Below, piece after piece: positions 1 to 7,820 of a stretch of DNA of 33,537 nucleotides (positions are counted from its first letter, which is position 1; every line of letters begins with the position of its first letter). The notes below the pieces were generated by a model, which worked only from the letters and a program-made list of their open reading frames with translations, did no database searches and was not told the DNA's origin. This stretch comes from Psychrobacillus soli (GTDB lineage: Bacteria > Bacillota > Bacilli > Bacillales_A > Planococcaceae): assembly GCF_006861775.1 (NCBI RefSeq), contig NZ_VDGG01000014.1, positions 51,101 to 84,637 on the forward strand, read 5' to 3'. The position numbers and the translations under genes are program-made.

Positions 1-79
1 CTAAACCATTTACTGGATTCTCATAGTAGAAAAACTTGTATAAAATTTTGTTTTTAACGAGTCGATACTGAGTAAGTAT

Positions 80-188
80 GCAAATTCCATTACTTTTCGC
101 TGCAGGCGTCGACTGGACCCGAGGCGAACAGGATGTTGGTCACGAAGGTGTTGCTACACGATGTGGCGACCTTAGCTTTTTTTCTTTT
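80..188 (+). ncRNA. Putative structured RNA or intergenic repeat ending in a hairpin with U-tract
   Basis: A GC-rich block stands out in AT-rich surroundings. It ends in a hairpin: GTTGCTACA at 150-158, loop CGA, TGTGGCGAC at 162-170 (nine pairs including G-U). The stem can be extended outward with one bulge using AAGG/CCTT. It is followed by a T-rich tract at 177-188, so on the plus strand it looks like the end of a transcript. The opposite strand has no U-tract after the hairpin, so it is a poor terminator for the convergent gene at 187-777. I have an uncertain memory of similar blocks in Planococcaceae intergenic regions. No function is assigned. Confidence 0.4.
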
Positions 189-777
189 ATATCCCTGTTA
201 AAGTAGGGTGCTCCCAGTAACTATCGGCAACTGTGCTAAGATTGCTCGTTTTGAAATGTTGAAAGTTGATCTTGTCCAATGTTTCTCTACTCATTAGTAC
301 AACCATCACATCCTCCATTTCTACATTCCCAAATGGGTCTGTGAGGGGGGCTTTAACTATGAAGGTTGCCTGGTTTACATTAAGGTGATCTTTCATCGAT
401 TTCATATAATCAAAAGCTGTATTTAATGAAGTACGTTTAAGTGTTTTAGCTGTTGAGACTTTTGTTGCCTCTATAATAACTTCTACTACACCACTTTCAT
501 ATTCCGCGGATACTACCGTATTTTCTCTTTCTTCTTTAGTGGAACCGAATCTCTTTTTGATTAAATGAGCTGCAATTTCATCAGGAGAAGGTTTGTTTTC
601 TACTGTTTCTTCGCTTACTGTTTCTTCCTGAAAAGCAGATGTAATCGCATCTGCTCTTTCCACTCTAGTTTGGTCGCTATCATCAAATGTATTTTCAATA
701 ATCCCAACCGCTAAAATAATGATTAAAATGATAAACCACCATTGTTGATAAAATGGGTCCTTTGAATTTTCTGCCAA
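187..777 (-). CDS. Membrane-anchored hypothetical protein
   Basis: A 196-residue protein with a short basic/aromatic N-terminus (KDPFYQQWW), one hydrophobic segment at about residues 13-27, and then a soluble, acidic, presumably extracytoplasmic domain. It is probably an N-in membrane-anchored protein with a small sensor- or lipoprotein-like outer domain. The start is TTG, preceded by AAAGGAG with about seven bases of spacing, which makes the non-ATG start credible. I do not recognise a family. The soluble part (about 60-196) has alternating beta-rich stretches (VVSAEYESGVVEVIIEAT). It is monocistronic and divergent from the padR-like gene. Its 3' end abuts the hairpin block at 150-188. Confidence 0.75.
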   Translation of the reverse strand: MAENSKDPFYQQWWFIILIIILAVGIIENTFDDSDQTRVERADAITSAFQEETVSEETVENKPSPDEIAAHLIKKRFGSTKEERENTVVSAEYESGVVEVIIEATKVSTAKTLKRTSLNTAFDYMKSMKDHLNVNQATFIVKAPLTDPFGNVEMEDVMVVLMSRETLDKINFQHFKTSNLSTVADSYWEHPTLTGI

Positions 778-849
778 AGTAAATCTCCTTTCTTACTGGG
801 ACAAGTCTTTTATTGTATGCAAGGTGGTATGAAAATATTTTAGTTTCCC

Positions 850-879
850 TTGTAGGTTTATGTCACGATGTGATATAGT
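850..879 (+). promoter_or_regulatory. padR-like promoter with inverted-repeat operator candidate
   Basis: A -35-like TTGTAG (850-855), an 18-base spacer and a -10-like TATAGT (874-879) precede the padR-type gene. An imperfect inverted repeat, TATGTCA (859-865), five bases, TGATATA (871-877), fills the spacer and overlaps the -10. A further half-site TGACATA lies just upstream of the start codon. PadR proteins bind ATGT/ACAT-type dyads, so autorepression is a reasonable inference. Confidence 0.45.
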
Positions 880-908
880 CGAGGCATGACATATTAGAGG
901 GTGACATA

Positions 909-1232
909 GTGGAGAAAGTGATTAAGAAATATGTGCCAATGACAGAAACGGCTTTTTATATTTTGCTTTCCTTAACCGAGCCAAGGCATGGGTACGGCAT
1001 TATTAAGCGAGTAGAAGAGATGACAAATGACCGCCTGACACTAGGGTCCGGTACAATTTACGGTACATTAACAAAAATGCAACGGGATGAAATTATTACG
1101 ATTTATTCGGACGAAAAACGGAAAACGATTTATGAAATAACAGATCTAGGTAAACAACTGATGCGTGTAGAGATGAAACGATTGAAAGAATTACATGGCA
1201 ATGTATTACGTTTCGAGGGGGACTTTCAATGA
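909..1232 (+). CDS. PadR-family transcriptional regulator
   Basis: A 107-residue winged-helix protein. The PadR core is visible: LSLTEPRHGYGI at about 21-32, then LTLGSGTIYGTLTKM (recognition helix region, about 43-57), the wing with KRKTIYEITDLGKQ, and a C-terminal helix for dimerisation. This is the usual short PadR (subfamily 1) length. The GTG start at 909 follows AGAGGGTG at good spacing. Its stop overlaps the next gene's ATG (ATGA), so the two are translationally coupled. PadR followed by a DUF2812 membrane protein is a recurring pair in Bacilli, where the repressor is thought to control the membrane partner in response to envelope stress or a ligand. The ligand here is unknown. Confidence 0.92.
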   Translation: MEKVIKKYVPMTETAFYILLSLTEPRHGYGIIKRVEEMTNDRLTLGSGTIYGTLTKMQRDEIITIYSDEKRKTIYEITDLGKQLMRVEMKRLKELHGNVLRFEGDFQ

Positions 1233-2350
1233 TTGAAAAGAAAGTGAAGTGGCTATGGAGCTACAATATCGGGAAAACGGAGCAATGGCTTTCCAAAATG
1301 GCAAAAGAAGGTTGGCACTTAATAAGCGTCAATCGGTGGACACGAACATTTAGTTTCGAAAAAGGCGAGCCAAGAGACATTACTTATCGCATTCAATACA
1401 ATTCAAAGGGTAATACTTTACCAAAGACTTTGCAAAAAGAAGGATGGTCACTCGCGTACTCAGCTGGAAAATGGATATTTTTAGTGAATGAAGAACAGAC
1501 AATTCGGCTGTATCCATCAAGAGATGCACTTGTGAAAAGAAATCGCACACATGCATATGTATTGAGTGTAATTTCAATTTTTTATATTTCCACATCCATG
1601 CTGCCAATTATTTTAGTATCAATTCTTTCATCAGTAATGAAAGGTGAGGAAGTTCTAATTGAAAACTTATGGATAATAATACTGTCTGTCGCTGGAATTA
1701 TCGCCGTAGCAAGCTTTGCTATATATGTGTTTAGGACATATCGCCGATTTGAAATTAGCGAGATGGATGCAGCGATAGATTCAATCCCCACGGGTAAAAG
1801 AATACGTAAATTTAGAGCGGCTTGGATGTATCAACTAGAGGATACGAGAGAATGGTTGGAAGGATTTGCGGAACAAGGATATGAACTGGAAAGAGTAAGA
1901 GCTGCAGTTTTTACATTTAGAAAAACAGAACCTAATCATATAAAATATGAATGCATGTTTGAATATAAAGTGCAGCCGTCCTATTTTGCAACACATAAAG
2001 AAATGGGCTGGAAGCTTAAGTATTCTTCCAATATGACGCTATTAAACTATTCAATTTGGGCGAAGCATTATAAAGAGGAAGAAGAGGTACCTCGTTTTTC
2101 GTATGATAAACAAGAGCAACGACAATCGATTAAACGCGCTTTTAGGATGAATCTTGGTATGAGTATATACCTCGTCTTCCTTTTATCTTTTTCTTTCTAC
2201 ACTAATACGCTAGTGAAAGATGAGCCTTTTATTGCTTGGAGTTTTGGTGGAGTGATGAGGCCGTTACTATTTCTCGGATTATTATATTGGTTTTATAAAT
2301 TCGTCCAAATTTTGATCAGTTATTGGAAAACGATGAAGGCGTTAGATTAA
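1229..2350 (+). CDS. DUF2812 domain membrane protein
   Basis: A 373-residue protein built from two copies of a DUF2812-like soluble module, each followed by membrane segments. The first copy is about 5-95 (LWSYNIGKTEQWLSKMAKEG, W-rich, ending before IRLYPS). The second is about 195-285 and repeats the pattern (MYQLEDTREWLEGFAEQGYEL, then GWKLKY). Two hydrophobic helices lie at about 110-135 and 147-168, and two more at about 308-325 and 335-360. Domain-membrane-domain-membrane duplication suggests an ancient internal duplication. It overlaps the PadR gene by four bases and is very likely its regulatory target. Biochemical function is unknown. Confidence 0.88.
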   Translation: MIEKKVKWLWSYNIGKTEQWLSKMAKEGWHLISVNRWTRTFSFEKGEPRDITYRIQYNSKGNTLPKTLQKEGWSLAYSAGKWIFLVNEEQTIRLYPSRDALVKRNRTHAYVLSVISIFYISTSMLPIILVSILSSVMKGEEVLIENLWIIILSVAGIIAVASFAIYVFRTYRRFEISEMDAAIDSIPTGKRIRKFRAAWMYQLEDTREWLEGFAEQGYELERVRAAVFTFRKTEPNHIKYECMFEYKVQPSYFATHKEMGWKLKYSSNMTLLNYSIWAKHYKEEEEVPRFSYDKQEQRQSIKRAFRMNLGMSIYLVFLLSFSFYTNTLVKDEPFIAWSFGGVMRPLLFLGLLYWFYKFVQILISYWKTMKALD

Positions 2351-2377
2351 AATGTAAACTGAATAGAGGTAAAATAA

Positions 2378-3307
2378 TTGAATATTAATCAGAAGGCTAT
2401 AAAATTATGAGAAAAAAATAAATATGAAGATGCTTTAATATTATTTCAGGAAGCAGTAGATGAATCAAGAAATGTCCAATCTTTGACTAATCTCGCTTGG
2501 ATGTATTGTTATGAAGAAGATGAATATATAAAAGCGATGGTTTTATTAGAAGAAGTTTTAACTATGAATCCATTATCTTATTTTCCATATAATCTTTTAG
2601 GTGAGATTTATGTTAGGAAAGAAAACTGGCAATCTGCAAAAGATGTACTGATAGATTCAATTGGCATCTACTCAACTAAAACTGCTTATAATAATTTAGC
2701 AGTAGCATACTACCATCTAGGAAACTTGGAATTGGCTTCGCAACATTTTCTAATGGCCTCAGAGAAATCTGATCATGCAATGTATAGCCATGTAAAGTGT
2801 TTGATTGAGTTAGGAAATTTACATGAGGCAATAATCAAAATTGGAGATTTTTCCGAAGACGAGGATGACTTTATTGGAGCAATAGATGTAGCTGATTTAT
2901 ATGTAGAGGTGGGAAGATATCAAGAAGCCGTCAATTGGTTTGAAAAGGGGTGGAATATTTATTGGAAGCAACCTAATTGGGTTAGCCGATATGTATATTC
3001 ATTGCTCCAACTAAATGACTCAACTTCTGCACATTAAATAATAAATGAAGTGATCATTCAAAAAATAGATGAAATAAAAAAAGCTTCTGAAGAAGAATGT
3101 GATGATGATGATTGGCTAGAAAGTGACAAACAAGCGTACATAAATGAATTACTAAATGAAAAAGTAGATTATGAACAAATGATTAATCGAATATTGTCTG
3201 GTCACATTCCTACAATGGAATTTGATACATCCATTATGACAGGATGTTACTTATTTGGTTGTACTCGGCATAACCATGCGGAGTACAATGTTAAACAAAA
3301 AGAGTGA
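2378..3307 (+). pseudogene. TPR-repeat protein gene interrupted by two in-frame stop codons
   Basis: One reading frame runs from a TTG at 2378 (AGAGG upstream) to the TGA at 3305-3307. It is broken by TGA at 2408-2410 and TAA at 3035-3037, with no frameshift. The first stop falls in NQKAIKL*EKNKYEDALILF, inside a clear TPR helix pair. The next repeats follow: SLTNLAWMY, YFPYNLLGEIYVRKENW, AYNNLAVAYYHLGNLELA, YVEVGRYQEAVNWFEKGW. After the second stop the frame continues into an acidic linker (EEECDDDDW) and a conserved-looking tail, TGCYLFGCTRHNHAEY. Intact, it would be about 309 residues. The open piece at 2483-3037 has only a TTG without a good ribosome site. It is best read as a recent pseudogene, or as two base errors. 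Confidence 0.75.
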
Positions 3308-3329
3308 TCCAAAAGGATCACTCTTTTTG
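3297..3329 (+). terminator. Intrinsic terminator after the TPR pseudogene
   Basis: AAAAAGAGTGATCC (3297-3310), loop AAAA, GGATCACTCTTTTT (3315-3328). This is a perfect stem whose 3' arm ends in five T residues. It overlaps the final codons of the TPR reading frame. Because of the A/T symmetry it would work in both directions. Confidence 0.9.
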
Positions 3330-3589
3330 TGCTGTCATAGCTGCTCGGAGGGAAAGAAAGGAAGTTTCAAATCCTATGGCACCTAATGATCCGAGATTTG
3401 AAAGATTGTTTAAATTTGAAGATTGAATGTTAACGTTTAAGAGCTTTAAATGTTCATCTTTTAAGTTTTAGGGTTAAGCTTTAAGCTTTTTACCATACGT
3501 TAAGATTAGTTGGATGCAGGGTTTGACCCGGACCCTGCGCGGGGAAACTTTATTCTTTTTCGCTAAAACAGCAGCTGTAAATACAAGGC
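3330..3589. other. Intergenic stretch with one GC-rich hairpin
   Basis: No convincing gene. It holds a short open frame starting ATGGCACCT near 3378 (16 codons, no ribosome site), a run of AAGCTTTAA-like short palindromes around 3430-3490, and a hairpin GCAGGGT (3516-3522)/ACCCTGC (3532-3538) that lacks an adjacent T-run on either strand. Confidence 0.4.
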
Positions 3590-4210
3590 TTAGCTAATAG
3601 TAATAAACGTTCGTGCATTGATTTCGCTTAAAGCTACATCAACATCGTCTTCAAAAGTTTCGATGTCTTGCGTCATTTTCGTCGCAATTTCGTTTACATT
3701 GACAGGGTCGATTAACTTCGTTTCCTCCGATTCCCAAAACAGTTTTTTGTAACCTTCTACTGCAGTTAAGTCTGTTTTGCCATCTTTGGAAATCATATTA
3801 TTTAGTTGTGTATCTAGTCTATCTTGGGCTAGTTCGTTTTGTTGTTCTACTCTTATTTGAGCTTGGCCATAGTCACTGTTCATTTTTCGGAGAAGTGTCT
3901 TTTCGACTTCTATAAAATTTTTGCGCTCGATTGCATCAGCGACCGTCATCTTTACTCCGGCAACCTCTACCATTGTTTTCGCATTTGATTCAACGATTGC
4001 TGTTTTAATTTGTTTTCTACGATTCATCAAATCTTGTATAGATTGAATGTTTTCTTTCGCTTTATTTTCGAAATCATTGACTGTTTTAAAGCCAGTTATA
4101 TTTTCTTTCGGCTTTTTAGATGTGGCGAAAGTCGTTTCATTAATCTTTTTTATAATGCGTCCGTCGAGTGTTTTTAATTCGCGTAGGGCTCTTGTAATCG
4201 TGATATCCAT
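3590..4210 (-). CDS. Coiled-coil hypothetical protein, possibly phage-derived
   Basis: A 206-residue, strongly charged, helical protein with no signal peptide or membrane segment. The N-terminus is ITRALRELKTLDGRIIKKI. The middle is long amphipathic helix (NDFENKAKENIQSIQDLMNRRKQIK, VEKTLLRKMNSDYGQAQIRVEQQ). The C-terminal third is acidic and includes DPVNVNEIATKM and VDVALSEINARTFI. ATG start with GGGAG ten bases upstream. I have a weak memory of such proteins beside phage or mobile genes, but nothing phage-like flanks it here. It is a single-gene unit with its own promoter. Function unknown. Confidence 0.75.
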   Translation of the reverse strand: MDITITRALRELKTLDGRIIKKINETTFATSKKPKENITGFKTVNDFENKAKENIQSIQDLMNRRKQIKTAIVESNAKTMVEVAGVKMTVADAIERKNFIEVEKTLLRKMNSDYGQAQIRVEQQNELAQDRLDTQLNNMISKDGKTDLTAVEGYKKLFWESEETKLIDPVNVNEIATKMTQDIETFEDDVDVALSEINARTFITIS

Positions 4211-4252
4211 TCATTTGTCACTCCCGTTGTCGGTCATTTTACTATAAATACC

Positions 4253-4281
4253 AGTATATAGTAATCTACAAATCTTTTCAA
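4253..4281 (-). promoter_or_regulatory. SigA-type promoter of the coiled-coil gene
   Basis: On the minus strand: TTGAAA (4281-4276), 17-base spacer, TATACT (4258-4253), about 43 bases before the ATG at 4210. Near-consensus housekeeping promoter. Confidence 0.65.
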
Positions 4282-4378
4282 AATATATAAAACAACACGT
4301 TTAAAAGGTTGTGCAACATGATAAACACTTAAACGTCCAAAAAGCTCTATGATGTGCGTTTCTTGAATAACAAAACGG

Positions 4379-4414
4379 CAGAAGAAATTTCATCCCTTTC
4401 TTCTGTTGTTTTTT
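4379..4414. terminator. Bidirectional intrinsic terminator
   Basis: CAGAAGAAA (4379-4387)/TTTCTTCTG (4397-4405), followed by TTGTTTTTT on the plus strand. The minus strand also has T residues after the stem (CCGTTTTG). It most likely ends the minus-strand transporter gene, which stops at 4553. Confidence 0.65.
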
Positions 4415-4420
4415 GGTTTG

Positions 4421-4489
4421 GTTGCTTTCATCGATCATTTAGTTGCTTTAGGCATGAAACTGGTTGCTCTCGAGGTCGTTTTGATTGCT
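4421..4489. repeat. Degenerate 21-bp-period tandem repeat
   Basis: GTTGCT (last unit ATTGCT) begins at 4421, 4442, 4463 and 4484, exactly 21 bases apart. Seen from the minus strand the units start AGCAAYCA and would encode a seven-residue period beginning Ser-Asn if in frame. Stop codons interrupt that frame, so it is a fossil of a heptad-coding sequence or a non-coding repeat. Together with the terminator it fills the 342-base gap between the genes at 4210 and 4553. Confidence 0.55.
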
Positions 4490-4552
4490 TGCATGTACGA
4501 TTCGGTCTCTCTTAGCCATTTATTGGTAATTAACGAGGGGTTTCTCACTCAA

Positions 4553-5245
4553 TTAGAGCAAAAAATGAAATACAATACTGAAAAGATAACCTATTAGGAC
4601 AAAAGTTACCGAGGTCCTCATCGACACTTTCCGGACATTATGTAGAATGAATTCTTTTATACTCGTAAGAGCGATTAGCCCAATGGAGACTCCTAATAGG
4701 ATGCTTTGTGCCATAATGCTGAGGTAAAGGTGATGACCAATCCAAATAAATAAACTAAAGCATATTGATAAACCAATAAAAGAAAGGAATAAACCTATTA
4801 TTTTCTGTCCTTGCGCTAGAAATATAGAAGTAAGCGCAAATCCTTCGGGAATATGGTGCAAAATGGTAGAAGTAGAAATGGCGAGAGCGAAAGAAGAATC
4901 CCCTAGTAAGTTTCCGATAGTTAAGCTTAATGGAATGGTATGTATGAAAAGGGCGATGGTAAGCAAGTAGACAGAGGAGTTATGTTGGCTGGATGAATAT
5001 AGTAATTTGTTCACAACAAGTAAAAACATAAACCCAATAAGTATACCTAGAACAATGCCAGGTGATTCATAAACATGGAATGCTGAGGGAATAATATCTG
5101 ACGCAAGTAGTCCTACTAAGAATCCTCCACATAATAAAGCTAAACCTTCGTTGGAACGACGAAATAGTCTAGCAACTAACCAAGCGATTCCTCCCCCTAA
5201 ATTTATACTTAAAAATAGAAGTCCTCCAAGAACTAGTGTGCTCAA
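4553..5245 (-). CDS. ZIP-family metal transporter-like membrane protein
   Basis: A 230-residue protein with about seven to eight hydrophobic helices. The ZIP signature is on two adjacent helices: FIHTIPLSLTIG at about 101-112, and TSTILHHIPEGFALTS at about 124-139, where HHIPEG is the classic metal-site motif of TM5. In the first motif the usual HNxPEG reads HTIPLS, so the Asn and Glu ligands are replaced, which may alter metal choice or abolish transport. The length fits short bacterial ZIPs. The start is TTG with AGGGGA about ten bases upstream. It would move divalent cations (Zn, Mn or Fe) into the cytoplasm. It is divergent from the germination operon. Confidence 0.8.
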   Translation of the reverse strand: MSTLVLGGLLFLSINLGGGIAWLVARLFRRSNEGLALLCGGFLVGLLASDIIPSAFHVYESPGIVLGILIGFMFLLVVNKLLYSSSQHNSSVYLLTIALFIHTIPLSLTIGNLLGDSSFALAISTSTILHHIPEGFALTSIFLAQGQKIIGLFLSFIGLSICFSLFIWIGHHLYLSIMAQSILLGVSIGLIALTSIKEFILHNVRKVSMRTSVTFVLIGYLFSIVFHFLL

Positions 5246-5364
5246 CTGTTATCATTCCCCTACATAAAAAATAATTTCCATTAAAACTTTCTATCAGTAG
5301 GATTGAATCATATTCATTCGGTTAACCTAAGCTTGCGAAGATTCTCTTTATTGGAGGTTTGTAT

Positions 5365-6729
5365 ATGACGAATTCAAAAGAGAACCCAACGACTCCTAAG
5401 TTGATGGTTGACCTGAAGGAACAGATGAATCCTTCTTTTGATGTTATGCTAATACCTTTACAACTAGAAGATGAAGTGGCATTTCTTCTCTATTTAAAAA
5501 CGGCTGTAGATGGAGATAAATTACAAAGCATTATTATTAAGCCATTTTTCGAGATGAAGTCGGCACAGCATTACGGGGCATATATTCAATCATCACCTGA
5601 TCTTCTAGCTATTAAATCAGAAGATAACATTCCACTCGAACTTACAAAGGGAAGCGTGTTAATAGCAGTTCAACAAAACTTTTTTCTAATAGATGTGAAG
5701 AAAGTAAACACTAGTACCGTACAGCAGACGCTTATGGAACCGACTGTATATGGACCTCAGCAAGCATTAAGTGAGGATATTCTTACCAACTTAAATATCA
5801 TTCGACATCGGTATAAGGAGCCTACTCTAAAGATTGAAATCTTAGAGTTAAAAGATAAAACGCATAATGATATCGCTATTATTTATGATGAGCAAACTGT
5901 AAAGCCAGCCATTTTAAAAACGATTCAGAAAAGAATAAAAGAATTAGATACAACACTTATTCAGTCGGCAGGGGAACTCCAACTTTACTTAAATGGTAAG
6001 AGGTTTACTTTATTTCCTACCTTGATGTTGACAGAACGGCCTGATCGTATTTGCTATAACTTAGATGCTGGTAAAGTGATTTTGATGATTGACGGAAGTC
6101 CTCATGCATTAATTGCGCCGGTCGTCTTTTTTGATTTTATGGTATCCATGGAAGACAATTATCATTTATTTTGGGTCACCTCTTTCACGCTTGTACTTCG
6201 ATATTTTGGTCTGATAACCTGTTTAACATTGCCTGCATTATATGTGGCCATTACTTCCTATAATCCGGATATTTTCCGAACGGAATTGGCTTTAACTGTC
6301 GCCGGGAGTAGGATTGGTGTGCCATATCCATCCTTTATAGAGGTACTATTTATGCTCGTATTTATGGAGCTTTTAACGGAAGCAAGTATTAGGCTACCGA
6401 AAGCGATAAGTGCCACGGCCACAACTGTTGGTGGGTTAATATTGGGAACTGCAGCTACAGAGGCCGCTTTGACTTCCAATATAATGATTATAATCGTATC
6501 AGCAGTAGCCATTTCTAGTTTTGTGATACCTATCAACGAGATGAGCTTTTCCATTAGGTTCTGTAGATATATTTTATTAGCTTTCACCACATTTTTTGGA
6601 ACGGTTGGGTTTATACTTGGATTTTTAGGAATACTCATGTTTTTGATCAATAAAGAAAGTTTTGGAGAACCTTATTTAAAAATGTATTGGAAAAGTAGAA
6701 GGAGTGAAAAAGGGGTGAAAAGCGAATGA
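5365..6729 (+). CDS. GerA-type spore germinant receptor, A subunit
   Basis: A 454-residue protein of the GerAA/GerBA/GerKA family, the A subunit of the inner spore membrane nutrient receptor. Family marks in order: a soluble N-terminal half with GPQQALSEDILTNLNIIRHR at about 130-149; LFPTLMLTERPDRICYNL with DGSPHALIAP at about 215-250; then membrane helices including RLPKAISATATTVGGLILG and VIPINEMSFSIRF. I chose the ATG at 5365 because TTGGAGG ends seven bases upstream; an in-frame TTG at 5359 is too close to that site. At 454 residues it is somewhat shorter than many family members because the extreme N-terminal region is reduced. It is first in a three-gene operon and overlaps the B subunit by four bases. 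The germinant cannot be predicted. Confidence 0.93.
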   Translation: MTNSKENPTTPKLMVDLKEQMNPSFDVMLIPLQLEDEVAFLLYLKTAVDGDKLQSIIIKPFFEMKSAQHYGAYIQSSPDLLAIKSEDNIPLELTKGSVLIAVQQNFFLIDVKKVNTSTVQQTLMEPTVYGPQQALSEDILTNLNIIRHRYKEPTLKIEILELKDKTHNDIAIIYDEQTVKPAILKTIQKRIKELDTTLIQSAGELQLYLNGKRFTLFPTLMLTERPDRICYNLDAGKVILMIDGSPHALIAPVVFFDFMVSMEDNYHLFWVTSFTLVLRYFGLITCLTLPALYVAITSYNPDIFRTELALTVAGSRIGVPYPSFIEVLFMLVFMELLTEASIRLPKAISATATTVGGLILGTAATEAALTSNIMIIIVSAVAISSFVIPINEMSFSIRFCRYILLAFTTFFGTVGFILGFLGILMFLINKESFGEPYLKMYWKSRRSEKGVKSE

Positions 6730-7820
6730 GTCGCTTTCTTTATTATTTTATTTTTCTTACAATGGTTTCCAATATCATTGCCTCCGTCCCTAAAATTCTT
6801 TTGTTTGAAAGCAAAACTGGGGCAATTCCTTCTATGATTGCTGCTGTTATTATTGGAACTATATTCATATATATACTCGTTAAACTATTCAATTCTTTCC
6901 CTGGTAAAAATTTACCGGAAATGTTGAAAGCACATACTCCCAAATGGTTTGCTTACCCGGTGCTTTTTTATCTTTTTTTATGTTGGTTTTGTGCCGGGCT
7001 TATTACCCTTATTACGTATGTATTTTTATTTATTACTTTTTTCTCGCCAGAAACATCCATTGTAATTACGACGTTTGCGTTCGTCCTTGTTATATCTTTT
7101 GGAATTTTGATGAAATCTAGAAGTATGTTATACATGGCAGAAATTGTAATCGTTTTATTTGTTCCAATAATTTTCTTTCTATTGATAAAATTTTATGCGA
7201 ATCCGAAACTAGACTGGGATTTTATAAAAATTTCTATGATGCATATAAACCACGTTCCTTCCTATTGGGCCTTTGGTGCTTCTCTTTATTTATTTGTAGG
7301 GATTGCCGATTTGGTCATTTTTAATAAACTTTTTACTAAAAAGCATAAAATGGGATGGAAACAAGTCTTAATTATTGGGTTAACGGGCACCGCCGTTTTG
7401 TTTACGACATTTTTTGTGCCGATTGGTTATAACGGGGTGGAACAGATTGCGGATCTAACTTTCCCATGGGTGTCCACCAGTGATTCAATACGTATGAAAT
7501 ATGGTTTAATCGAACGGGTTATTTTTATTTTTATCCTAGCATTTTTAGGGATCGCATTTGTTAGTTTATTATTACATTGGCATGTTGCTTTAAAAATTTT
7601 GGAGAGCATTTTCGAATTTAAGCGCTTGAAATGGAAGGGAAAGTTGTTGGCTCCTTATATTTTCGTTATTTTATTCGGGATAATCTCTTTAGTTTTAACA
7701 AGAAAATTGACACAGTACCAACTATTTTCCTTATCTAACTATTTCTATGGATCTTTGCCTATTTTTTTTACTGTATTAATTATTTCCTTAGTAGTAGTGA
7801 AAAGGAGAGCTAAATTATGA
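6726..7820 (+). CDS. GerA-type spore germinant receptor, B subunit (GerAB/APC-type permease fold)
   Basis: A 364-residue, very hydrophobic protein with about ten transmembrane helices, fitting the GerAB family (APC superfamily fold). This subunit is the one known to form the ligand-binding pocket in nutrient receptors. Recognisable parts are the N-terminal FIFLTMVSNIIASVPKIL, the FNSFPGKNLPEML region, the ITYVFLFITFFSPETS helix, and the C-terminal ISLVLTRKLTQYQLFSLSNY. The start ATG overlaps the A-subunit stop (ATGA), and its own stop overlaps the C-subunit start in the same way, giving tightly coupled, equimolar translation. It acts in the spore inner membrane. Confidence 0.92.
   Translation: MSRFLYYFIFLTMVSNIIASVPKILLFESKTGAIPSMIAAVIIGTIFIYILVKLFNSFPGKNLPEMLKAHTPKWFAYPVLFYLFLCWFCAGLITLITYVFLFITFFSPETSIVITTFAFVLVISFGILMKSRSMLYMAEIVIVLFVPIIFFLLIKFYANPKLDWDFIKISMMHINHVPSYWAFGASLYLFVGIADLVIFNKLFTKKHKMGWKQVLIIGLTGTAVLFTTFFVPIGYNGVEQIADLTFPWVSTSDSIRMKYGLIERVIFIFILAFLGIAFVSLLLHWHVALKILESIFEFKRLKWKGKLLAPYIFVILFGIISLVLTRKLTQYQLFSLSNYFYGSLPIFFTVLIISLVVVKRRAKL

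Noticed and set aside
2401-2425. Frameshift in the A7 tract (2412-2418) as the cause of the broken TPR gene
   Set aside because: Removing one A would give a start at 2407, but the frame from TTG 2378 already matches the TPR pattern on both sides of the TGA without any shift, so a nonsense change is the simpler reading.
4406-4597. 63-codon plus-strand open frame
   Set aside because: It spans the 21-bp repeat and overlaps the 3' end of the ZIP gene; no ribosome site, and its start lies in a terminator T-run.
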